From Magnetospirillum sp. ME-1 (GTDB taxonomy: Bacteria; Pseudomonadota; Alphaproteobacteria; Rhodospirillales; Magnetospirillaceae): 64,000 nucleotides of DNA. Position numbers and translations under genes: made by a program. The stretch lies in the NCBI RefSeq assembly GCF_002105535.1, contig NZ_CP015848.1, positions 1,759,191 through 1,823,190 of the forward strand. Reading direction: 5' to 3'. The notes beneath the pieces are model-generated. The model was not told where the DNA came from and ran no database searches. It saw nothing but the letters and a program-made list of their open reading frames with translations. Shown one piece after another: positions 52,999-62,618 of the stretch (positions within the stretch are counted from its first letter, which is position 1; each line of letters opens with the position of its first letter).

Positions 52999-54512
52999 AC
53001 GATCAGCTCACCCAGAACCAGGTCAATCAGACGGCTTGGGCAGCATGTGACACCTTCCGGGGCGTTGTCGATGCCGGACAGTACAAGGACTACATCCTGG
53101 TGATGCTGTTCCTGAAGTACATCTCGGACCTCTGGAACGATCACGTCGATGGTTACCGCAAGCAGTATGGCGGCGACGAAGCCCGCATCCGCCGTCGGCT
53201 TGAGCGCGAACGCTTCGTGCTTCCCGAGGGGGCCAGCTTCTACGATCTGTATGAGCAGCGGAACGAAGCCAATATCGGCGAGCTGATCAATATCGCCTTG
53301 GAGAAGATCGAGGACGCCAACCGGGCCAAGCTCGAAGGTGTGTTCCGCAACATCGATTTCAATTCCGAGGCCAACCTGGGCCGCGTCAAGGACCGCAACC
53401 GCCGCCTCAAGAACATGCTGGAGGACTTCGCCAAACCCGCCCTCGACCTGCGTCCGTCGCGGGTGACCGAGGACATCATCGGCGAGTGCTACATCTATCT
53501 CATCTCCCGCTTCGCCTCCGATGCCGGCAAGAAGGCCGGGGAATTCTATACGCCCGCCGCCGTGTCCCGCCTGCTGGCCAAGTTGGCCGCGCCCAAACCG
53601 GGTGACACCATCTGCGACCCTGCCTGCGGCTCCGGCTCGCTGCTGATCCGGGCGGCGGAAGAGGTGGGCTCGGACAACTTCGCCCTCTACGGCCAGGAGG
53701 TGAACGGCGCCACCTGGGCGCTGGCGCGGATGAACATGTTCCTGCACGCCAAGGACGCCGCCCGCATCGAATGGTGCGACACCCTGAACAGCCCCGCCCT
53801 GGTCGAGGGCGATCAGTTGATGAAGTTCGACGTGGTGGTGGCCAATCCCCCCTTCAGCCTGGACAAGTGGGGCGCCGAGGACGCGCCTGCAGACCCGTTC
53901 AAACGCTACTGGCGGGGCATTCCGCCCAAGTCCAAGGGCGATTACGGCTTCATCACCCACATGGTCGAGATTGCCAAGCGCCAGAGCGGCCGGGTGGCGG
54001 TGATCGTGCCCCATGGCGTGCTGTTCCGGGGCGGGGCCGAGGGCCGCATCCGCCAGGCGCTGATCGAGGAAAATCTGCTCGATGCCGTGGTCGGACTGCC
54101 GGCCAATTTGTTCACCACCACCGGCATTCCAGTGGCGATCCTGGTCTTCGACCGTTCCCGCGAGCAGGGCGGGCCGAACGAGGCTCGCCGCGACGTGCTG
54201 TTCATCGACGCCAGCAAGGAATTCACGCCGGGCAAGACCCAGAACGTGATGGACGAGCAGCACATCGGCAAGATCCTGGACACCTACGCCAGTCGGGCGA
54301 AGATCGACAAATACTCCCACCTCGCCGCGCCTGAGGAAATCGCCGAAAACGATTTCAACCTGAACATCCCCCGTTACGTCGACACCTTCGAGCCGGAAGA
54401 GGAAATCGACGTCGCCGCCCTGCAAAGGCAGATCAACACGATCGAGGCCGAACTAGCCGACGTCCGGGGCCGCATGGCCGGCTATCTGAAGGAGCTGGGC
54501 GTCGATGCCTGA
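52995..54512 (+). CDS. hsdM: type I restriction-modification methyltransferase subunit
   Basis: The 505-residue protein has the N-terminal helical HsdM domain (YKDYILVMLFLKYISDLWND) and the N6-adenine methyltransferase motifs GEFYTP, DPACGSGS (AdoMet binding) and the catalytic NPPF. It adds a methyl group to adenine in the host's recognition site, using AdoMet, when joined with HsdS. RBS AGGAAGACGAA precedes the ATG. It overlaps its neighbours by 4 and 8 bp. Confidence 0.96.
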   Translation: MNDQLTQNQVNQTAWAACDTFRGVVDAGQYKDYILVMLFLKYISDLWNDHVDGYRKQYGGDEARIRRRLERERFVLPEGASFYDLYEQRNEANIGELINIALEKIEDANRAKLEGVFRNIDFNSEANLGRVKDRNRRLKNMLEDFAKPALDLRPSRVTEDIIGECYIYLISRFASDAGKKAGEFYTPAAVSRLLAKLAAPKPGDTICDPACGSGSLLIRAAEEVGSDNFALYGQEVNGATWALARMNMFLHAKDAARIEWCDTLNSPALVEGDQLMKFDVVVANPPFSLDKWGAEDAPADPFKRYWRGIPPKSKGDYGFITHMVEIAKRQSGRVAVIVPHGVLFRGGAEGRIRQALIEENLLDAVVGLPANLFTTTGIPVAILVFDRSREQGGPNEARRDVLFIDASKEFTPGKTQNVMDEQHIGKILDTYASRAKIDKYSHLAAPEEIAENDFNLNIPRYVDTFEPEEEIDVAALQRQINTIEAELADVRGRMAGYLKELGVDA

Positions 54513-55542
54513 AGGCGAACTGATCCTCTACACCACCGAGGACGGCGCGGCGGAAATCCAGCTGCGAGCCATCGATGGCGCTGTCTGGCTGAGCCAGGTC
54601 GAAATGGCCGAGCTGTTCCAGACCACCAAGCAGAACGTCAGCCTGCATGTGCGCAACATTCTGTCCGAGGGCGAGTTGACCCCGGAGGCAACCGTCAAGG
54701 AATACTTGACAGTTCAGACCGAAGGCGCCCGACAGGTGAAGCGCACGGTGACCCAGTACCGGCTTGAGATGATCCTTGCCGTCGGTTACCGGGTGCGTTC
54801 GCCGCGTGGCACGCAGTTCCGCCGCTGGGCGACCTCGGCCTTGAAGGAATATCTGGTCAAGGGCTTCGTCATGAACGATGCCCGCCTCAAGGACCCTGGC
54901 TTCGATTATTTCGACGACCTGCTGGAGCGCATCCGCGACATCCGGGCGTCGGAGGCGCGGTTCTATCAGAAGGTCCGGGACATCCTGGCCCTGAGCGAGG
55001 ATTACGACCCGCAAGCCCGCGAGGCCACCGACTTCTACGCCAAGATCCAGAACAAGATGCTGTTCGCCATCACCAACCACACCGCCGGCGAGCTGATCCG
55101 CGAACGCGCCGACGCCGATGCCACCAATATGGGCCTGACCACCTGGAAGGGCGCCGATCACGGCCGGGGCGTGCGCAAGGCCGACGTGTCCATCGCCAAG
55201 AACTATCTGGGCGAGGCCGAGATCAAGGACCTCAACCAGATCGTCACCATGTTCCTGGACACCGCCGAACTGCGCGCTCGGCGCCGCCAGACCATGCGGC
55301 TGGGGGACTGGGACGCAGTCCTCGACACCTTCCTGTCCAGTAACGAGCTGCCGCTGCTGCGCAACGCCGGCACCGTCTCGGCCAAGCAGGCCGAAGCCAT
55401 CGCTCACGCCCGCTACGCCGAGTTCGACGCCAAGCGGCGCGAGGCCGAACGCGCGGCCGCCGAGCAGGTGGACGATTTGGCCGAATTGCAGCGCATTGCC
55501 GAGGCGTCGAAGGGGCGGAAGAAGGGGGGCGGAGATGCATGA
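54505..55542 (+). CDS. RhuM-family protein
   Basis: The 345-residue protein has the RhuM signature: VWLSQVEMAELFQTTKQNVS, a helix-turn-helix-like start, then KEYLTVQTEGARQVKRTVT and YRVRSPRGTQFRRWAT. RhuM genes are often found inside or near type I restriction operons in pathogenicity and defence islands; their molecular role is not settled. It overlaps hsdM and hsdS by 8 bp each, so it is part of the same translational unit. Confidence 0.9.
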   Translation: MPEGELILYTTEDGAAEIQLRAIDGAVWLSQVEMAELFQTTKQNVSLHVRNILSEGELTPEATVKEYLTVQTEGARQVKRTVTQYRLEMILAVGYRVRSPRGTQFRRWATSALKEYLVKGFVMNDARLKDPGFDYFDDLLERIRDIRASEARFYQKVRDILALSEDYDPQAREATDFYAKIQNKMLFAITNHTAGELIRERADADATNMGLTTWKGADHGRGVRKADVSIAKNYLGEAEIKDLNQIVTMFLDTAELRARRRQTMRLGDWDAVLDTFLSSNELPLLRNAGTVSAKQAEAIAHARYAEFDAKRREAERAAAEQVDDLAELQRIAEASKGRKKGGGDA

Positions 55543-56758
55543 GGGATGGAAGATTAAGACCCTTTCGGATGCCGTCGGTGGCAACGGGAAGATTATTGGC
55601 GGACCATTTGGATCCGATCTGACACAAGATGACTACGTAGATGCTGGAGTGCCGGTGATACGAGTCTCAAATCAGATCGGAAGTACAATAGGCGGCGAAT
55701 TCACTTTTGTGACTCACGAGAAGGCTCGAAAGCTGAAGGCAAATATGGCAGCGCCTGGCGATATTGTAGTTGTTCAACGCGGAAGCACATATGGGAAAGT
55801 GTCGAGAATTCCTTTATCTTCAACATATAAAGAATATGTCATTTGCCAAAGCCAGATGGCTCTGAAAGTTGACAAGGATATAGCTGAACCGGAGTATATA
55901 TTCCAGTTCTTGCAATCTTCATTTTTCGGTCGATATGTAGATAGTACTGTCATCCAAACGGGACAGCCCCACATCAATCTAGGGATACTTAGAGAGGCTG
56001 GGATTGCACTCCCCCCCCTCCCCGAACAGCGCAAGATCGCCGAAACCCTGCGGACGTGGGACGAGGCCATCGAGAAGCTGGAGGCACTGCGGGCGGCGAA
56101 GGAAACCCGTTACAAGGCGCTTGCTCGACGGTTCTTTGACCCGTGCCATCCCACCTTCCATGGCCGGCCCAACGCATGGCAGGAGTTCGATCTCGGCGAT
56201 GTTTTTCGTGAACGCAGTCAGTCGGGTGAGGAAAGCGACCGGCTGCTCAGCATCACCATGAATGGAGGCGTGATTGACCGCGACGATGTGGGCCGCAAGG
56301 ACACTTCGACCGAGGACAAATCGAACTACAAGCTCATCCTTCCCGGCGACATTGGCTACAACACGATGCGAATGTGGCAGGGCGTCTCGGGCCTGTCCGC
56401 TCTTCGTGGCATCATCAGCCCCGCATATACGGTCGTCACGCCAGTCCCGAACCGGATCGTGGGGCGCTACGCCGCGCACCTATTCAAGTCACGCCGGATG
56501 GTCTTCGACTTCGAACGCTATTCCCAAGGCCTGACGAGCGACACTTGGAACCTCAAGTTCCCGGCCTTCTCCAAGATTAAGGTCTTTCTTCCGCCCATCG
56601 AAGATCAGGAAAAGCAGGCTGAACTGCTGGACGCTCTGACAGCAGAGGGCTCTGTGCTCGCAAAGCAAATCGAAGTCCTCGCCCGGCAGAAGCGCGGCCT
56701 GATGCAGAAGCTGCTGACGGGCGAATGGCGGGTCCATACCGGGAGTGACATACAATGA
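55535..56758 (+). CDS. hsdS: type I restriction specificity subunit
   Basis: The 407-residue protein has two target-recognition domains, each followed by a helical spacer (ALPPLPEQRKIAETLRTWDE after the first and QKRGLMQKLLTGEW at the end), the standard HsdS build. It sets the DNA sequence recognised by HsdM and HsdR. The first domain (about 55600-55990) is clearly AT-richer than everything around it, as expected if it was swapped in by recombination. The ATG at 55535 overlaps the rhuM end. Confidence 0.94.
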   Translation: MHEGWKIKTLSDAVGGNGKIIGGPFGSDLTQDDYVDAGVPVIRVSNQIGSTIGGEFTFVTHEKARKLKANMAAPGDIVVVQRGSTYGKVSRIPLSSTYKEYVICQSQMALKVDKDIAEPEYIFQFLQSSFFGRYVDSTVIQTGQPHINLGILREAGIALPPLPEQRKIAETLRTWDEAIEKLEALRAAKETRYKALARRFFDPCHPTFHGRPNAWQEFDLGDVFRERSQSGEESDRLLSITMNGGVIDRDDVGRKDTSTEDKSNYKLILPGDIGYNTMRMWQGVSGLSALRGIISPAYTVVTPVPNRIVGRYAAHLFKSRRMVFDFERYSQGLTSDTWNLKFPAFSKIKVFLPPIEDQEKQAELLDALTAEGSVLAKQIEVLARQKRGLMQKLLTGEWRVHTGSDIQ

Positions 56759-57222
56759 AAGTTCTTGGATTTCGCGGAGATCCCAAAGCTCCCCGCTATG
56801 CCGTCGTCTCCGAAGACAATGGCATCTTCACGCTCGAGAATGCGACGAGCGACAGCAAGCTACCGGTCCCAGCATCGATTGGCGACGAGGCCGATGCCGA
56901 ACGGCTGGATTGGATGTACCGCGAAGTTCTCGCGATCATCGATGCCCACCCCGACATTGCCAAGGTGGTGATCAAGCAGAACGAATTCACCCAGCAGGAC
57001 ACGAAGGCGAAGAGGCGATCCGCGTACAACGACGCGGCGGTGATCCTCGCCAGTGCCCATCGGAACCTCCCAGTTGAGATCAAAATCTATTCATCGATGG
57101 CGACGACGAGCTCCGACACCAAGCGCCATGGGGAGGCCCGTGTCGGAAAGACAGACAAGTACTGGGACAACAAAATGGCGGATGCCGTCAATGCCGCGTG
57201 GTGGGGACTGCACAACCGATGA
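56755..57222 (+). CDS. unrecognised protein paired with the kinase
   Basis: The 155-residue protein is not one I recognise. It starts with a beta strand rich in Gly/Arg (MKVLGFRGDPKAPRYAVVSE), has a middle helix (ERLDWMYREVLAII), the strand KVVIKQNEF, and ends KMADAVNAAWWGL. The order of strands and the final DAVNAAWW-like helix recall an RNase H/RuvC-type fold, but a full acidic triad is not evident, so this is weak. It overlaps hsdS and the kinase gene by ATGA at both ends, so it is tied to them and may be the kinase's partner or substrate. Confidence 0.6.
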   Translation: MKVLGFRGDPKAPRYAVVSEDNGIFTLENATSDSKLPVPASIGDEADAERLDWMYREVLAIIDAHPDIAKVVIKQNEFTQQDTKAKRRSAYNDAAVILASAHRNLPVEIKIYSSMATTSSDTKRHGEARVGKTDKYWDNKMADAVNAAWWGLHNR

Positions 57223-58298
57223 CCCAGCTTGTTCCTGTCGCATTCGCAGCCGGCATGCGGCTCTACAAGTACCAACTGACCAGTATGATCGGCCAGGGGA
57301 GCTTCGGCGAGGTCTGGCTCGCCCAGGAGCTCGCCCTGCAGCGAGAGTACGCTGTGAAGATCCTGAAGCCCGGCCTGTCTGTCGATACGCGCTTGCGCGA
57401 GGCCCAGATCGGCAACCGGCTGGAGCACAATAACCTGGTCTACGTCCACCAGGCCGATGTCGTGCCTGTGGTAGGTGACCATTTCGCGGTCATCTTGGCG
57501 ATGGACTACCTGCCCAACGGCTCGGTCGAGACACTTGCCAATCCGGCCGGATATCTGCCCCTTCCCACCGTGATACGTATTGCGCGGGATATTCTTCAAG
57601 GGCTGGAGTATCTGCATGCACGGAACTTCTTTCATAACGATATCAAACCGGGAAACATCCTGCTTGGGCGGCAGCAGCAGGCGATGCTGTCGGACTACGG
57701 CATCACGGGTGTTTCCGTAAACGGCGCCCCCGTGCCGGCCCCGAACTCCTATCTGCTCCATCGAGCGCCCGAAGTCGTCACCACGGGAAACATCGGTGTA
57801 AGCTCCGACCTGTTTCAGGTTGGCATGACCCTCGCCAGACTGTTGCTCGGCCTGAACGTCCTGGACTCCATCAAGGCCAGCATCGGCGCCCCTCAATACG
57901 AGCAGGACATCGCTGCAGGGAAGCTTCTCACGCAGAAGAATTTCCCAAGTCACATCCCCGCCCCAGTCCGCCGCCTAGTCCTTAAGGCCGTGCATCCTGA
58001 CCCGACCCAGCGTTTTTCGAGCGCGCTTGAGATGCGCCGATCCATCGAGAAGCTGTCCTATCCCGGATATTGGACGGTCGACCCTGCGGGCAATGAGATT
58101 GGGAAGTGTGGGGTCTATGAGTATTCGTACTCCATAGCGCCAATTTCCGCAGGACACGTTGACATCAACTGCACGAGGCTTAATGCCACCTCAGGCAGGA
58201 GCCAACGTGTCACTTCATTCTGCAAGAAAGGATTGCCCCAAAGGCAGGCCGAGAAAGCGATCTCCGATTTCAAGCAATTCGTGGTGACCGGAAAATGA
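57219..58298 (+). CDS. Ser/Thr protein kinase inside restriction operon
   Basis: The 359-residue protein has a full Hanks-type kinase domain at about 15-290: glycine loop IGQGSFGEV, Lys in EYAVKILK, catalytic loop HNDIKPGNILL (HND instead of HRD, Asp kept), SDYG for DFG, and APEV. It should be active. The C-terminal ~75 residues have a cysteine-containing segment and a helix (QAEKAISDFKQF) and no membrane helix. It lies between the unknown protein and HsdR with 4-bp overlaps. Kinases are known in other defence systems (PglW, Stk2) but are not a standard part of type I restriction operons. Confidence 0.9.
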   Translation: MTQLVPVAFAAGMRLYKYQLTSMIGQGSFGEVWLAQELALQREYAVKILKPGLSVDTRLREAQIGNRLEHNNLVYVHQADVVPVVGDHFAVILAMDYLPNGSVETLANPAGYLPLPTVIRIARDILQGLEYLHARNFFHNDIKPGNILLGRQQQAMLSDYGITGVSVNGAPVPAPNSYLLHRAPEVVTTGNIGVSSDLFQVGMTLARLLLGLNVLDSIKASIGAPQYEQDIAAGKLLTQKNFPSHIPAPVRRLVLKAVHPDPTQRFSSALEMRRSIEKLSYPGYWTVDPAGNEIGKCGVYEYSYSIAPISAGHVDINCTRLNATSGRSQRVTSFCKKGLPQRQAEKAISDFKQFVVTGK

Positions 58299-61200
58299 CC
58301 TTCGACGCCGCCGAGAAGCACCAGTCCCAGATCCCGGCGCTCCAGATGCTGGTTGCCCTGGGCTTCACCCCGCTGTCCCAGGCCGATGCCGTGCTTCTGC
58401 GCGGGGGGCGCTTGCGCAATGTGGTTCTGGACGACCTGTTGGCCGACCAGTTGTTGCACATCAACCGCTTTACCTACCGGGGGCGGGAGTACCCGTTCGA
58501 CCTGGCCGACGCGCACGAGGCGATCCGGCGCCTGAAGCCCACGCCCGATCGGCAGAAGGGATTGCGCGGCACCAACCAGGACATCTACGACACGCTTGTC
58601 CTGGGCACCACCATCACCAAGACCATCCAGGGGGATTCGAAATCCTACTCCTTCCGCTTCATCGACTGGGAGACGCCGTCCAACAACGTCTTCCACGTCA
58701 CCGCGGAGCTGTCGGTGGAGCGGACTGGCAGCACCCAGACCAAGCGCTGCGATATCGTAGCCTATGTGAATGGCATCCCCTTCCTGGTCATCGAGAACAA
58801 GCGACCGACCGAAAGCCTGAAGAAGGCCGGTAGCCAGCTGATCGGCTATCAGAACGAAGACAACATCCCGCAGCTGTTCCACTTCGCTCAGTTCCTGCTG
58901 GTGATGAACCGGGTCGAGGCACGCTATGCTACCGTCGGCACGCCCCGGCAATTCTGGCAGACTTGGCGCGATGACGAGGACCGCGACGAGGACATCGACA
59001 AGGCGGCCAACCGGCCCTTGACCGCCGCCGAGGCCGATGCGGTGTTCTCGGGTGACTTTGCCTCCGCCCGAACCTTTTTCGAGGCCATGGCGGACGAAGG
59101 CCCCCGCGCCATCACGGCCCAGGACCGGGCGATCCATGCCCTGTGCCGGCCGGAACGGCTGCTTGATCTGGTGCGCCGCTTCACCGTCTTCGACGGCGGC
59201 ACCCGTAAGGTGGCACGCCACCAGCAGTTCTTCGGCATTCGCAAGGCGGTGGAGCGGGTCCGACAAATCTCAGTGGACGAACGGCGCAAGGGCGGCGTCA
59301 TCTGGCACACCCAGGGGTCGGGCAAGTCGCTCACCATGGTCATGCTGGGGCGCGCCTTGGCGCTGGACAAGTCCATTCCCAACCCGCGCATCATCATCGT
59401 CACTGACCGCGACGACCTCGATAAGCAGATCAAGGATACCTTCAAGTCCTGCGAGATGGAGCCGATCCGCGCCGCGAGCGGTGCCAACCTGATCGAGCTG
59501 ATCCGCAACAAGGCCCCGCTGGTCACCACCATCATCAACAAGTTCGATACGGCGGCTAGGGGGGCGGTCGATATCGACGAGGATGCCAACATCTTCGTCC
59601 TGGTCGATGAAAGCCATCGTTCCCAGACCGGGCGCTATGGCGGCGACAGCCAGTTCGCCACCAAGATGCGCCGCCTGCTGCCCAAGGCCTGCTATCTCGG
59701 CTTCACCGGCACGCCGCTCTTGAAGAAAGAGAAGAACACCCTGTCCACCTTCGGCGGGCTGATCCACAAATACGCCATCGACGAGGCGGTGGCCGATGGG
59801 GCGGTGGTTCCCCTGTTGTACGAAGGCCGCCTGGTCGAACAACAGGTCAATGGTGACGTCATCGACCGCTGGTTCGAGAAGATCAGCGAAGGCCTAACCG
59901 ACGCGCAGAAGGCCGACCTCAAGCAGAAGTTTTCCCGCCTGGACGCCCTGTCGAAGACAGGCCAGACCATCAGGGCCAAGGCTTTCGACATCTCCGAGCA
60001 TTTCCGCAAGCACTGGCAGGGAACCGGCTTCAAGGCCCAGTTGGTGGCTCCCTCCAAGGCTGCCGCAGTCCGCTTCAAGGAAGTGCTGGACGAAATCGGC
60101 CACGTCACCAGCGAGATCGTCATTTCTCCCCCCGATGACAATGAAGGCAACGAGGAGGTCGATAAGGAGTCGAAGGATCTGGTGCGGGTGTTCTGGGACC
60201 GGATGATGGCCCGCTACAAGACCGAGGACGAGTACAACCGGCAGATCATCGATGCCTTCAAGGGCTTCGGTGATCCCGAAATCCTGATCGTCGTCTCCAA
60301 GCTGCTGACCGGCTTCGACGCCCCCCGGAACACGGTGCTCTATGTCTGCAAGTCGCTACGCGAGCACAACCTGCTGCAGGCCATCGCCCGCGTGAACCGG
60401 CTCTATGAAGACGAGGACTGCAAAATCGAGAAGCAGTTCGGCTTCATCATCGATTACGAAGGGCTATTGGGAGAGCTGGACGCAGCCCTGACCACCTACA
60501 GCGCCTTCGACGGCTTCGACGCCAACGACCTGGCGGGCACCGTCCACGACGTCCGTGAGGAAATCCGCAAGCTTCCCCAACTGCACGACCAGCTCTGGGA
60601 TCTGTTCAAGCCGGTCAAGAACAAGAAGGACATGGAGCAGTTCGAGCAGTTCCTGGCCGACGAGGCTATCCGCCAGGAATTCTACGAGCGCCTCAAGGCT
60701 TTCAGCCGGTGCCTGCACATCTCCCTTTCGTCGGACAAAATCCTCGACGTGTTCGACGAGGCCAAGATCGCGGCCATGAAGCGCGACTGGAAGCAGTTCT
60801 CCGAACTGCGCCGCTCGGTTCAGCTACGGTACCAGGAGACGGTCGACGTCAAGGAGTTCGAGCCGAAGATCCAGAAGCTGCTGGATGACCATGTGGTCGC
60901 CCTGCCAGCCGAAACCATCATCGAGATGGTGAACATCAACGACCCAGATGCCCTCAGGGCCGTGGTCGAAGAAACAGGCGTGTCCGAAGCCTCTCGCGCC
61001 GACCGGATCGCCAGTGCCACCCGGCGTGCCATCACCGAGAGAATGGAGGAGGATCCCACATTCTATCGTCGTTTCTCGGAGTTGCTGGAAGAAGCAATCC
61101 GCGACTATCGGGCCATGCGGTTGTCTGAGCGGGAATATCTGCAGCAGGTCATCGATCTGGCCAGCAAGGTGGCGAACAAGGATCGTGGTCGGCAAATGCC

Positions 61201-61516
61201 GGACGCCATCAAGGGGAACGATGACGGCCAGGCGTTCTTCGGCATTCTGGAAAATCTCCTAGTGACGGGAGATGGCCAGCCGATTGACAAGGATGAGGCA
61301 GCCAACATTGCGCTGGCCATTATTGACATCATCAAGGCCCACCACATCGTTGACGTCTGGTCCAACGACATCGCCCAGAACAACATGCGCAACGCCATCG
61401 ACGACTATTTCTTCGATGTGCTCAGGGACGAAAAAGGCATCAACCTGTCGGTCGAGGCGATGGACGACCTCGAACACAAGGTCATGGACCTTGCACGCGC
61501 CCGGTTTCCCGGATGA
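58295..61516 (+). CDS. hsdR: type I restriction endonuclease subunit R
   Basis: The 1073-residue protein has the N-terminal PD-(D/E)xK nuclease motif (KRCDIVAYVNGIPFLVIENKRP region, Asp...Glu-x-Lys), the helicase Walker A WHTQGSGKSLTM, DEAD-type box LVDESHR, helicase motif TGTPLL, and the second RecA domain (VVSKLLTGFDAP, QAIARVNRLYE). It translocates DNA with ATP and cuts unmodified DNA when bound to M and S. Its ATG overlaps the kinase stop, and its stop overlaps the YgjP gene start. Confidence 0.96.
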   Translation: MTFDAAEKHQSQIPALQMLVALGFTPLSQADAVLLRGGRLRNVVLDDLLADQLLHINRFTYRGREYPFDLADAHEAIRRLKPTPDRQKGLRGTNQDIYDTLVLGTTITKTIQGDSKSYSFRFIDWETPSNNVFHVTAELSVERTGSTQTKRCDIVAYVNGIPFLVIENKRPTESLKKAGSQLIGYQNEDNIPQLFHFAQFLLVMNRVEARYATVGTPRQFWQTWRDDEDRDEDIDKAANRPLTAAEADAVFSGDFASARTFFEAMADEGPRAITAQDRAIHALCRPERLLDLVRRFTVFDGGTRKVARHQQFFGIRKAVERVRQISVDERRKGGVIWHTQGSGKSLTMVMLGRALALDKSIPNPRIIIVTDRDDLDKQIKDTFKSCEMEPIRAASGANLIELIRNKAPLVTTIINKFDTAARGAVDIDEDANIFVLVDESHRSQTGRYGGDSQFATKMRRLLPKACYLGFTGTPLLKKEKNTLSTFGGLIHKYAIDEAVADGAVVPLLYEGRLVEQQVNGDVIDRWFEKISEGLTDAQKADLKQKFSRLDALSKTGQTIRAKAFDISEHFRKHWQGTGFKAQLVAPSKAAAVRFKEVLDEIGHVTSEIVISPPDDNEGNEEVDKESKDLVRVFWDRMMARYKTEDEYNRQIIDAFKGFGDPEILIVVSKLLTGFDAPRNTVLYVCKSLREHNLLQAIARVNRLYEDEDCKIEKQFGFIIDYEGLLGELDAALTTYSAFDGFDANDLAGTVHDVREEIRKLPQLHDQLWDLFKPVKNKKDMEQFEQFLADEAIRQEFYERLKAFSRCLHISLSSDKILDVFDEAKIAAMKRDWKQFSELRRSVQLRYQETVDVKEFEPKIQKLLDDHVVALPAETIIEMVNINDPDALRAVVEETGVSEASRADRIASATRRAITERMEEDPTFYRRFSELLEEAIRDYRAMRLSEREYLQQVIDLASKVANKDRGRQMPDAIKGNDDGQAFFGILENLLVTGDGQPIDKDEAANIALAIIDIIKAHHIVDVWSNDIAQNNMRNAIDDYFFDVLRDEKGINLSVEAMDDLEHKVMDLARARFPG

Positions 61517-62229
61517 CCACCGAGCGGCATTCCATCCAATACGGGGAGCATGTCATTGAGTTCGTCGTCGTCCGCCGCGACCGGAAGACCCTTGAGATCG
61601 CGGTGGAACCTGATGCCACGGTGATGATCGCGGCGCCGCTCGATGCCTCCATGGCAGATATCGAGGCCAAGGTGCGCAAACGTGCCGCTTGGATTAGACG
61701 TCAGCAGCGGTTTTTCATCCAATACCTACCCCGAACCCCGGAGCGCCAATACGTGGCGGGCGAGACCCATCTTTATCTCGGTCGCCAATACAGGCTGAAG
61801 GTGGTACCTCATATTCAGGCGAAGGTGACACTGGTTCGCGGCTTCCTCGTGGTGCAGACCCACCACCCTGCGAAGGCCGATGTCACCCGTGATCTGGTCG
61901 AAGCCTGGTACCGCGAGCGCGCCCACGCGAAATTCGGCGAACGCTTGGAGCTAAACCTTCTGCGCTTCCCCGAACCGGACCGCTTTCGCCCCAAAGGGCT
62001 GATCATCCGCCAACTTCAGCAACGCTGGGGATCGATGTCACCCGCCGGCCGTCTCCTGCTCAACAGCCGGCTTATCGAGGCCCCCACGGACTCGATCGAC
62101 TATGTCATTACCCATGAGCTCTGCCACATGTCCGAACCGCACCATGGCCCGGCTTTCTTCGAGCTTCTGGACGGCGTATTGCCCGACTGGCAGAAGAGAA
62201 AAGATCGTCTGGAGCGCGTCATGTCATGA
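61513..62229 (+). CDS. YgjP-like metallopeptidase-domain protein
   Basis: The 238-residue protein has a YgjP/DUF45 core with the zinc motif HELCHMSEPHHGPAFFELL (HExxH plus a distal His). Relatives are often encoded next to hsdR, and some are reported as UTP pyrophosphatase-type or peptidase enzymes; the true role is open. It is the last gene of the overlapping operon (ATGA with hsdR), so it is made with the restriction complex. Confidence 0.88.
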   Translation: MTTERHSIQYGEHVIEFVVVRRDRKTLEIAVEPDATVMIAAPLDASMADIEAKVRKRAAWIRRQQRFFIQYLPRTPERQYVAGETHLYLGRQYRLKVVPHIQAKVTLVRGFLVVQTHHPAKADVTRDLVEAWYRERAHAKFGERLELNLLRFPEPDRFRPKGLIIRQLQQRWGSMSPAGRLLLNSRLIEAPTDSIDYVITHELCHMSEPHHGPAFFELLDGVLPDWQKRKDRLERVMS

Positions 62230-62378
62230 ATTGGAAATCGTCATTTCCCGCGGATTTTGTGGATTGAACACCTGCTTTCATCATTCTGAGCGCCGGAGCG
62301 TGCCGAACCGCTTGATATCCTTTCTCCTCATCCCAGCATCCAACTTGGCTTGTCTGACCATGTTGGGAAGCGGGACAA

Positions 62379-62618
62379 TCACTCCTCTCTCCGCACCCTC
62401 ACCCCATCCCCGCCGTTCTCGTCCGCATCGATGATCATCACCCCGGCTGCTTCCAGGGTGGCGCGGATGGTGTCGAGGGTTCGGGCGTAGAGGGTCTCGC
62501 CGCGTTCAAGGCGGGCGATGGTGTTGGGCGAGACCTTGGCCAGTTGGGCGAGGTCGCGGACGCCGATCTGGAGGGCGGCGCGGGCCATGCGGCATTGGGT
62601 GGCGGTGAGCGGCATCAC
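62379..62618 (-). CDS. XRE-family HTH regulator
   Basis: The 79-residue protein is almost all a lambda-Cro/CI-type helix-turn-helix (RMARAALQIGVRDLAQLAKV, then SPNTIARLERGETLYARTLD), followed by an acidic tail. The start is GTG at 62618 or ATG at 62615. The dyad GTAACC-T-GGTTAC begins at the start codon, so it probably represses itself. It faces the integrase gene and lies 149 bp past the restriction operon. It may also regulate the restriction operon, but its dyad does not match the CTGTAG ones there. Confidence 0.85.
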   Translation of the reverse strand: MMPLTATQCRMARAALQIGVRDLAQLAKVSPNTIARLERGETLYARTLDTIRATLEAAGVMIIDADENGGDGVRVRREE

